From assembly GCA_045616485.1 (NCBI GenBank), contig JAZLGU010000075.1:1-27605 (forward strand): a DNA stretch of 27,605 nucleotides, written 5' to 3'. Shown here piece by piece: positions 7,312-13,718 of this stretch (the stretch's first letter is position 1; each line of letters starts with the position of its first letter). The DNA is from RGIG3528 sp045616485 (GTDB lineage: Bacteria > Bacillota > Clostridia > Lachnospirales > Lachnospiraceae). Below the pieces are notes generated by a model. It saw only the letters and a program-made list of their open reading frames with translations. It was not told where the DNA came from and ran no database searches. A program made the translations under genes and the position numbers.

Positions 7312-9927
7312 ATGACTGGTAAGAAAAAAGCAACAATAGGAATACTTGCCCATGTTGATGCAGGGAAGACCACCCTGGCAGAAGCTCTTTTATACACCAC
7401 CGGTGTACTTAAGGCTGCGGGACGTGTGGATAGGGGCGACTCTTTTCTGGACAATTTTTCCATGGAGAGAGCCAGAGGCATCACCATCTTTTCCAAGGAG
7501 GCCAAATTTGAGACAGCGGATCTGGCGGTGACCCTTATAGATACTCCGGGCCACGAGGACTTTGCCCCCCAAGCCGAAAGGACTCTGCAGATTTTGGATG
7601 CCGCTATTTTAGTTATCTCGGGATCAGAAGGAGTTCAGAGCCATACGGAGACTCTTTTTCGTCTATTGCAAAGACATCATATACCAATTTTTGTCTTTGT
7701 TAACAAAATGGATATTTCCACTTTTTCCCACCAGGAAATAATAAAGGAATTAAATACAAAGCTTAACCATTCTTTCGTAGATTTTACTGTTCCTGATATT
7801 CTCACATCGGAGGATATGGCAGCTGTTTCAGAAGAGCTTATGGAAAGCTTCTTTGAAAGTGGAACATTGTCAAAAGAAAAAGTCAAATCAGCCATTAACT
7901 TTTGTCAGTGTTACCCCGTCTACTTTGGCTCTGCCCTAAAATTAATAGGAACTTCAGAATTTTTAGAAATCTTTAATATGTACTTTCTACCAGGTACTAC
8001 TGATGTCGACTCTCCTCTTTCTGCCAGGGTCTATAAGATTACCCGTGACAGCAATAATGTACGTCTCACCCACATGAAGATACTTTCAGGAAGGCTCAAT
8101 ATACGAGATGAAGTGGGTGAAGAGAAGGTAAATGGCATACGTTTTTACAATGGTGAAAAATACAAGGCTGTGGAAAATGCAGAGGCCGGAGATGTCATTG
8201 CAGTGTCAGGTCTCACCCAGTCCTTCTCAGGACAGGTCATAGGTGAAGCCTCTGCCACACTCCCTCCTATGCTGTCCCCCGTCATGGAATCCTGTATCAA
8301 TCTGCCTATTGGCACCGATGTACAGCATGCTTTCAAACAGATGCAGGAAATAGCGGAAGAATTACCTGATTTAAACCTTGTATGGAACGAAGAAACAAAA
8401 GAAATACTGGCCCAGATCATGGGAGAAATCCAAATAGAAGTACTAAAAAACCTTTTTAAAGAGAGGTTGAATCTGGATGCCTCCTTTGGGGTCGGCAAAA
8501 TAATATATAAGGAAACAGTCTCCTGCGTCACAGAAGGCGTCGGTCACTTTGAGCCCCTGCGTCACTACGCTGAGGTACATCTAAAGATAGAGCCGGGCGA
8601 GCGTGGATCAGGCATTCAGATAGATGCAGATGTGTCCACTGATGAGCTGGAACTAAACTGGCAGCGCCTCATTATGACTCACATAGCAGAGCGCAGGCAC
8701 AGAGGCGTCCTTACAGGCTCAGCACTTACCGATGTAAAGATAACCGTAATAGGTGGCCGTGCCCACCCCAAACATACAGAGGGTGGCGATTTCCGACAGG
8801 CCACATATCGCGCCATCCGCCACGGTCTTATGTATAGCAGCAATGTCCTTTTAGAGCCTTACTATGATTTTATGCTGACTATACCTTCCAGCCAGCTGGG
8901 ACGAGCCATGACAGATATTACCAGAATGAACGGCGAGACTCGTACTCACGAGATAAATGGTGACAGAGCCGTAATATATGGAAAATGTCCTGTCAGCACC
9001 ATGCATGGCTATGCACTGGAAGTAAAAGCCTACACAGGTGGCTCCGGCAATCTCTCCGTTTCCAACGGTGGATATGACAAGTGCCACAACCCCGAAGAAG
9101 TTATATCTGCATTTAACTACTCTCCAAGCGCTGATATCAGGCATACTCCTGATTCTGTTTTTTGTGCTCACGGCTCAGGTTTCGTGGTGCCTTGGGATCA
9201 GGTAACCTCATATATGCATATTGAAAGTAAGCTGGATAAAAAGGCCAGTCACTTAACTACCATGGCCGATATGCCTGTATCTGTCCGCTCTTCGAAGAGC
9301 GTTTATGATACAGACTCCTATGATTATTCTGCCAGTCGAGCATTAGATAAGGAGCTTGCTGACATTTTTAATCGCACCTACGGTAGCTCCGGACGTTCTC
9401 CGAGCCCTCAAAAGAAGACTATAAAGGCACCAGTCCTTCCGGATCATGTAGAAATAAAAGAAACCGCCATACTAAAAGTATATCTTTTAGTAGACGGCTA
9501 CAACATTATTTTCTCAGAAAAATCTCCGGAAGCCTACGACAAAGTCTCTCTGGATATGGCCAGACAAAAGCTCATTGAACGTGTAGCGAATTACGCCGGT
9601 TTTAAGGGCATTTCAGCCATTGTGGTATTTGATGCCTACAGAGTGACGGGTGGCACTGAAAAAGTGGAAATAAAAGGCAATACAAGCGTTGTATATACCA
9701 AAGAAGCCGAGACCGCCGATCAGTTTATCGAGCGTACCAGCAAATCCCTCTCCAAAAAATACCGTGTCCGGGTGGCCACCAGTGATGCCACCGAGCAGAT
9801 TATCATTTTTGGTACAGGCGCCGAACGCATCTCGGCCCCGGAATTTCTAAAAGAACTGGAATATACCGAAAAAGAAATCTCCGACAACTTTTTGTCACAG
9901 GGACGTTTCTCACTGTCAACTTTTTGA
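7312..9927 (+). CDS. TetM/EF-G-like ribosomal GTPase fused to a YacP/Rae1-type NYN ribonuclease domain
   Basis: Two-part protein of 871 residues. Residues 1-640 follow the EF-G/Tet(M) plan: P-loop AHVDAGKTT (13-21), switch I RARGITI, DTPGHED (77-83), NKMD (131-134), GSAL, then domains II-V. The domain IV tip that reads SPVSTPADF in Tet(M) is HPKHTEGGDF here (485-494), so tetracycline resistance should not be assumed. After a linker, 720-860 form a complete YacP/Rae1-like NYN domain: LLVDGYN (Asp728), VVFDAYR (Asp774), ETADQF (Asp803), TSDATEQ (Asp825). Rae1 of Bacillus subtilis cuts mRNA in the ribosomal A site. A-site-directed RNA cleavage is my inference. The ATG at 7312 has AAGGA 8 nt upstream; an upstream TTG at 7234 lacks a binding site. 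The last 11 codons belong to the adjacent palindromic element. Confidence 0.9.
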   Translation: MTGKKKATIGILAHVDAGKTTLAEALLYTTGVLKAAGRVDRGDSFLDNFSMERARGITIFSKEAKFETADLAVTLIDTPGHEDFAPQAERTLQILDAAILVISGSEGVQSHTETLFRLLQRHHIPIFVFVNKMDISTFSHQEIIKELNTKLNHSFVDFTVPDILTSEDMAAVSEELMESFFESGTLSKEKVKSAINFCQCYPVYFGSALKLIGTSEFLEIFNMYFLPGTTDVDSPLSARVYKITRDSNNVRLTHMKILSGRLNIRDEVGEEKVNGIRFYNGEKYKAVENAEAGDVIAVSGLTQSFSGQVIGEASATLPPMLSPVMESCINLPIGTDVQHAFKQMQEIAEELPDLNLVWNEETKEILAQIMGEIQIEVLKNLFKERLNLDASFGVGKIIYKETVSCVTEGVGHFEPLRHYAEVHLKIEPGERGSGIQIDADVSTDELELNWQRLIMTHIAERRHRGVLTGSALTDVKITVIGGRAHPKHTEGGDFRQATYRAIRHGLMYSSNVLLEPYYDFMLTIPSSQLGRAMTDITRMNGETRTHEINGDRAVIYGKCPVSTMHGYALEVKAYTGGSGNLSVSNGGYDKCHNPEEVISAFNYSPSADIRHTPDSVFCAHGSGFVVPWDQVTSYMHIESKLDKKASHLTTMADMPVSVRSSKSVYDTDSYDYSASRALDKELADIFNRTYGSSGRSPSPQKKTIKAPVLPDHVEIKETAILKVYLLVDGYNIIFSEKSPEAYDKVSLDMARQKLIERVANYAGFKGISAIVVFDAYRVTGGTEKVEIKGNTSVVYTKEAETADQFIERTSKSLSKKYRVRVATSDATEQIIIFGTGAERISAPEFLKELEYTEKEISDNFLSQGRFSLSTF

Positions 9928-10327
9928 CACGGGGGACGTTTCTCGCTGTCACATCCTGCGGAGCGCACCTTCCTGGCGGTATCCCCATGATTCTGTTTAA
10001 AGCCAAGGCAGGATTGGTCGCAATGTGAATAAAGTGATATGAAAAAAACTGACCTCAGACCTGCGAGCTTTGACCCGAGTGGGCTACGGCACTTACTGGT
10101 ATGACCGTCGCGAGTTCCGGTTCCAGCCCGGAACTCGCAGGGCATAGCAGTTAGTGACCGTCCATGAGAGGTCAACCTCGAGCAGAAAAAGGTCAGCTTA
10201 TTTTTATATCACTTAATAATAACTTAAATCACTCAAATCACTGCCTTGGCTTTAAAGAGAAGAATGGGGCGAGCCCAGGGAGCAAGCGGAGCTAAAAAGT
10301 TGACAGAGAGAAACGTCCCCGTGACAA
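9892..10327. mobile_element. Nested palindromic MITE-like element
   Basis: A ~436-bp element bounded by 34-bp inverted repeats (9892-9925 and 10294-10327) that match at 32 of 34 positions and begin TTGTCAC. A second copy of the terminal motif, in direct orientation, is at 9924-9951. Inside are a perfect 16-bp inverted pair (9996-10011 with 10241-10256, GCCAAGGC core) and an imperfect pair (10034-10054 with 10191-10212). The GC-rich core 10055-10190 holds a perfect 11-bp hairpin (10110-10120 with 10128-10138, 7-nt loop). It encodes no transposase, so it is non-autonomous. It abuts the purA stop and supplies the last codons of the GTPase gene. The termini resemble REP-like repeats I associate with RAYT transposases in Clostridia; that family link is a recollection, not shown here. 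Confidence 0.8.
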
Positions 10328-11602
10328 TTATCTGTAGATGATGTCTTCTCTCTTTGGTCCGTTGGAAACCATTGTGATCGGCACGCCGATCTGCTTCTCG
10401 ATAAATTCAACGTAATTTCTTAAATTCTCTGGCAGATCTTCATACTTTCTGATGCCCTTAGTCTCGCACTTCCAGCCCGGAAGTACCTCATATACAGGCT
10501 TGCACTGGGAGAGCTTGGAGGTAACAGGGAAATCCTTTATGATCTCACCATTGTACTCGTAGCCTACACATACAGGAATCTCATCCAGATAGCCCAGAAC
10601 GTCAACTACTGTAAGCGCTACTTCTGTTGCGCCCTGTACACGGCATCCATAGCGTGTAGCAACAGCATCAAACCATCCCATACGACGAGGACGACCTGTA
10701 GTAGCACCAAACTCACCACCGTCACCACCACGACGACGAAGCTCATCAGCCTCCGGTCCAAATATCTCGGATACAAACTCACCTGCACCTACTGCAGAGG
10801 AATAAGCCTTAACAACTGTTGTGATATTCTTAATCTCGTATGGAGGAATACCTGCACCGATGGCACCGTAAGCTGCCAGTGTGGAGGATGATGTAACCAT
10901 AGGATATATACCGAAATCAGGGTCCTTAAGGGAGCCCAGCTGGCCCTCAAGAAGGATATTCTTACCAGCCTTTACAGCTTCGTAGAGGTAAGCGCCGGTA
11001 TCACATACATAAGGCGCTACCATATCTCTGTACTCATGAAGAGTATTAAGCAGCTCCGCTGGAACAATAGGATCTTTATGGTACATATGAGTAAGAAGAA
11101 TGTTCTTCTGCTCGCATACTCGCTCTACCTTCTCTACCAGCAGCTCTTCATTGAAAAGCTCTGATACCTGGAAACCGATTTTGGCATACTTATCTGAATA
11201 GAAAGGTGCAATACCGGACTTTGTGGAACCGAAGGATTTCTTGCCCAGACGCTCCTCTTCATACTGATCAAAAAGAACGTGATATGGCATCATGATCTGT
11301 GCTCTGTCAGAAACAAGAATATGTGGCTTTGGTACTCCACGCTCTACCAGTGAATTGATCTCGTTAATAAGATATGGGATGTTTAATGCAACACCATTGC
11401 CTATAATGCTGGTGGTGTGATCATAAAAAACACCTGATGGAAGCAGATGAAGCGCGAACTTACCATACTTGTTGATAATAGTATGACCAGCGTTGCTTCC
11501 GCCCTGGAAACGAATGATGATGTCGGACTTTTCAGCAAGCATATCTGTAATCTTGCCCTTGCCTTCATCTCCCCAGTTTGCACCTACAATTGCGCGTACC
11601 AT
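10328..11602 (-). CDS. purA: Adenylosuccinate synthetase
   Basis: Joins IMP and aspartate using GTP to give adenylosuccinate, the first committed step to AMP. The 424 residues match the family length. The N-terminal GTP loop reads GANWGDEGKGK at 7-17, followed by RFQGGSNAGHTI, both hallmarks, and GRPRRMGWFDAV is near the middle. The usual Gln before WGDEGKGK is Asn here. AAAGGAG precedes the ATG. It is the last gene of the M18 peptidase-dut-purA operon, 27 nt after dut. Its stop codon directly abuts the palindromic element, which may now provide its 3' end structure. No PurR-type or purine riboswitch sequence is visible. Confidence 0.97.
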   Translation of the reverse strand: MVRAIVGANWGDEGKGKITDMLAEKSDIIIRFQGGSNAGHTIINKYGKFALHLLPSGVFYDHTTSIIGNGVALNIPYLINEINSLVERGVPKPHILVSDRAQIMMPYHVLFDQYEEERLGKKSFGSTKSGIAPFYSDKYAKIGFQVSELFNEELLVEKVERVCEQKNILLTHMYHKDPIVPAELLNTLHEYRDMVAPYVCDTGAYLYEAVKAGKNILLEGQLGSLKDPDFGIYPMVTSSSTLAAYGAIGAGIPPYEIKNITTVVKAYSSAVGAGEFVSEIFGPEADELRRRGGDGGEFGATTGRPRRMGWFDAVATRYGCRVQGATEVALTVVDVLGYLDEIPVCVGYEYNGEIIKDFPVTSKLSQCKPVYEVLPGWKCETKGIRKYEDLPENLRNYVEFIEKQIGVPITMVSNGPKREDIIYR

Positions 11603-11629
11603 AATTAGAACTCCTTTAAAGTTAATGTA

Positions 11630-12145
11630 TTACTTTGCTGATGTAGAACCAAATCCGCCATCGCGAATACCGGTAACATCATCATCTTCTGTAATTCCGT
11701 ACTGCATGAAAATGCCCTGTGCAAAGGCTTCGCCACACTTAAGTGCCACCACCTTGCCCTCTTTGGAATCATTGGTCATTTTCACAAAGATATGGCCTTC
11801 ATTGGCAGATCCGAAATAGTCACTGTCAATAACGCCTATGGTATTATTCAGCTGAAATCTGTACTTGAAGCCCAGACCGCTTCTGGGGAACATAAAGAGA
11901 GCATAATCGCAATCCATACGCACCCTGATACCGGTAGGAATCATAACAGTCTCGCCGGGCTGTAGCTGAAAATCCACTGTAGTGCGGAAATCATATCCCG
12001 CAGAACCTGTGGTCGCTCTGACCGGCAGCTCTATACCATCATATATTTCACCGGCAGCTGCCTCGGACACCTCAGGATATACTCCCAAGTAGTCCTTCAC
12101 AAACTGCTCTTTTGAAACCTTGTAAAACTTAGCTATACGCTTCAA
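11630..12145 (-). CDS. dut: Deoxyuridine 5'-triphosphate nucleotidohydrolase (dUTPase)
   Basis: Hydrolyses dUTP to dUMP and pyrophosphate, keeping uracil out of DNA and supplying dTMP synthesis. All five trimeric-dUTPase motifs are present in order: AGYDFR, PRSGLGFKY, GVIDSDYFG, GEAFAQGIF and the C-terminal RDGGFGST that closes over the active site. The 171 residues include an N-terminal extension of about 40 (MKRIAKFYKVSKEQF), longer than the minimal enzyme. The start is TTG, with AAGGAG about 8 nt upstream and overlapping the end of the M18 gene. Only 1 nt separates the M18 stop from this TTG, which points to translational coupling. Confidence 0.94.
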   Translation of the reverse strand: MKRIAKFYKVSKEQFVKDYLGVYPEVSEAAAGEIYDGIELPVRATTGSAGYDFRTTVDFQLQPGETVMIPTGIRVRMDCDYALFMFPRSGLGFKYRFQLNNTIGVIDSDYFGSANEGHIFVKMTNDSKEGKVVALKCGEAFAQGIFMQYGITEDDDVTGIRDGGFGSTSAK

Positions 12146-12146
12146 A

Positions 12147-13577
12147 TTAAATCTCCTTAAGGAATGCTACATAAGCCTGCTTTGCTTCCCATACATCAGA
12201 CTTGGAAACAATTTCCCAAGGAGCATGCATGCAAAGTACAGGAACACCGGCATCAATAACCTGCATATTGTACTTAGCCATAATGTATGCGATAGTACCG
12301 CCACCGCCTACATCAACGCGCCCCAGCTCAGCTGTCTGGAAAGGAACCTTGTGCTTGTCCATAGCGCTGCGAATCTGAGCGATAAACTCAGGATTGGCAT
12401 CATTGGAGCCGGACTTACCACGGGAGCCTGTGAATTTGTTAAATACGATACCCTTGCCAAAAAATGCTGTGTTTTTCTTCTCAAATACACCTGCGAAAGC
12501 TGTATCGAAAGCTGCAGATACATCGGAAGAAAGCATATGAGAATTAGCCAGACATCTGCGTACCTTAAGCTCAGAGTAATCTGTGGTAAGATTGATAATC
12601 TCAGCAACAGCATTTTCAAAGAAGTAAGACTGCATACCTGTAGCACCTACAGAGCCAATCTCCTCCTTATCAACGATAAGGCAGGCTGCTGTACGGTCTA
12701 CTTCCTTTGTCTCCAGCATAGCTGCCAGAGATGTATATGCACATACTCTGTCATCATGGCCATAGCCTGTGATCATACTGCGGTCAAAACCAAGATCACG
12801 AGCTGCGCCTGCAGGAACTACTTCAATCTCTGCTGACAGGAAATCCTCTTCTTCAAAATCATACTTATCTTTAAGGATCTTAAGAACATTAGCCTTAACA
12901 GCTTCTTTTTCCTCATCCTTAAGTGGCATAGAGCCTACCAGAAGATCCAGAGCCTCACCCTCGATTACCTTGGATGCAGTCTTGCTCATCTGATCTCCGG
13001 AAAGATGGATCAGAAGATCTGTAATCTCAAATACAGGATCTGAAGGATCCTCACCGATATTTACCTTTATTACGCTGCCATCTTTTTTACATACTACACC
13101 GTGAAGAGCCAGAGGAAGAGTTACCCACTGATACTTCTTAATGCCACCGTAGTAGTGTGTGTCCAGGAAGCACTGCTCACTGTCTTCATATACAGGCACC
13201 TGCTTCAGGTCCATACGTGGGGAATCAATATGAGCGCCCAGGATCCTCATACCATTTTCCATAGGCTGCTTGCCGATGATGAAAAGGGCCAGAGCCTTAC
13301 CCATATTGTTATAATAAACTTTGTCGCCTGCCTTAAGCTTCTTACCTGCCTTGATGCAGTCATTAAGATTCTTATAGCCGGCCTTTTCTATAATGGCTAC
13401 TGTCTCGTCTACGCACTCACGCTCAGTCTTGCACTTTGTAATGAATGCCTTGTAGTCCTCGTTAAATGCCATAACCTGCTTCATGGTCTTATCTGAGTAG
13501 CTAAGCCATGCGTTCTTCTTGAGGTCTTTTGAGTCCTTTTTTGTGTCCTTCTTTGCTGCTGTTTTCTTGTCTGCCAT
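12147..13577 (-). CDS. M18 family aminopeptidase
   Basis: Zinc aminopeptidase of the aspartyl aminopeptidase/aminopeptidase I family, a cytosolic, usually dodecameric exopeptidase that trims acidic or other N-terminal residues from peptides. The 476-residue protein has the expected metal and catalytic positions: GAHIDSPRMDLK, GHDDRVCAY (bridging Asp), DKEEIGS (catalytic Glu and ligand), SSDVSAAFD and the C-terminal MHAPWEIVSKSDV. A Lys-rich stretch of about 20 residues precedes the core. The frame extends upstream to 13601, but GAGGAAGG sits just before the ATG at 13577, giving start MADKKTAAKK. It heads the operon with dut and purA. Family is clear; peptide preference is not. Confidence 0.93.
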   Translation of the reverse strand: MADKKTAAKKDTKKDSKDLKKNAWLSYSDKTMKQVMAFNEDYKAFITKCKTERECVDETVAIIEKAGYKNLNDCIKAGKKLKAGDKVYYNNMGKALALFIIGKQPMENGMRILGAHIDSPRMDLKQVPVYEDSEQCFLDTHYYGGIKKYQWVTLPLALHGVVCKKDGSVIKVNIGEDPSDPVFEITDLLIHLSGDQMSKTASKVIEGEALDLLVGSMPLKDEEKEAVKANVLKILKDKYDFEEEDFLSAEIEVVPAGAARDLGFDRSMITGYGHDDRVCAYTSLAAMLETKEVDRTAACLIVDKEEIGSVGATGMQSYFFENAVAEIINLTTDYSELKVRRCLANSHMLSSDVSAAFDTAFAGVFEKKNTAFFGKGIVFNKFTGSRGKSGSNDANPEFIAQIRSAMDKHKVPFQTAELGRVDVGGGGTIAYIMAKYNMQVIDAGVPVLCMHAPWEIVSKSDVWEAKQAYVAFLKEI

Positions 13578-13632
13578 ATACCTTCCTCTTTTCTGATACA
13601 TTTTAACCCTCTTAGGATTATTTCAAAATAAA

Positions 13633-13669
13633 AATCCTTAAGTGATGCATAATACACCACTTAAGGATT
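13633..13669 (-). terminator. Rho-independent terminator after the ABC permease
   Basis: A perfect 12-bp stem, AATCCTTAAGTG (13633-13644) with CACTTAAGGATT (13658-13669), and a 13-nt loop. On the minus strand it is followed by TTTTTATTTT. It ends the ABC exporter transcript before the M18-dut-purA operon. Confidence 0.85.
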
Positions 13670-13718
13670 ATACCCTTTATTGCTCATAAAAACAACTAAT
13701 TACTACTAATAAATACTA

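Noticed and set aside
7312..9927. Calling the gene a tetracycline resistance determinant
   Set aside because: The domain IV tip differs from Tet(M), there is an added nuclease domain, and no resistance or transfer genes are nearby; homology alone is not enough.
10055..10190. Core of the palindromic element as a group I or group II intron or a riboswitch
   Set aside because: No domain V-like hairpin or known riboswitch core was recognised, and the flanking nested inverted repeats point to a transposon-like unit.
12225..12836. 203-codon plus-strand open frame
   Set aside because: It is antisense to the M18 aminopeptidase, whose catalytic motifs are intact, and has no ribosome binding site or recognisable domain.
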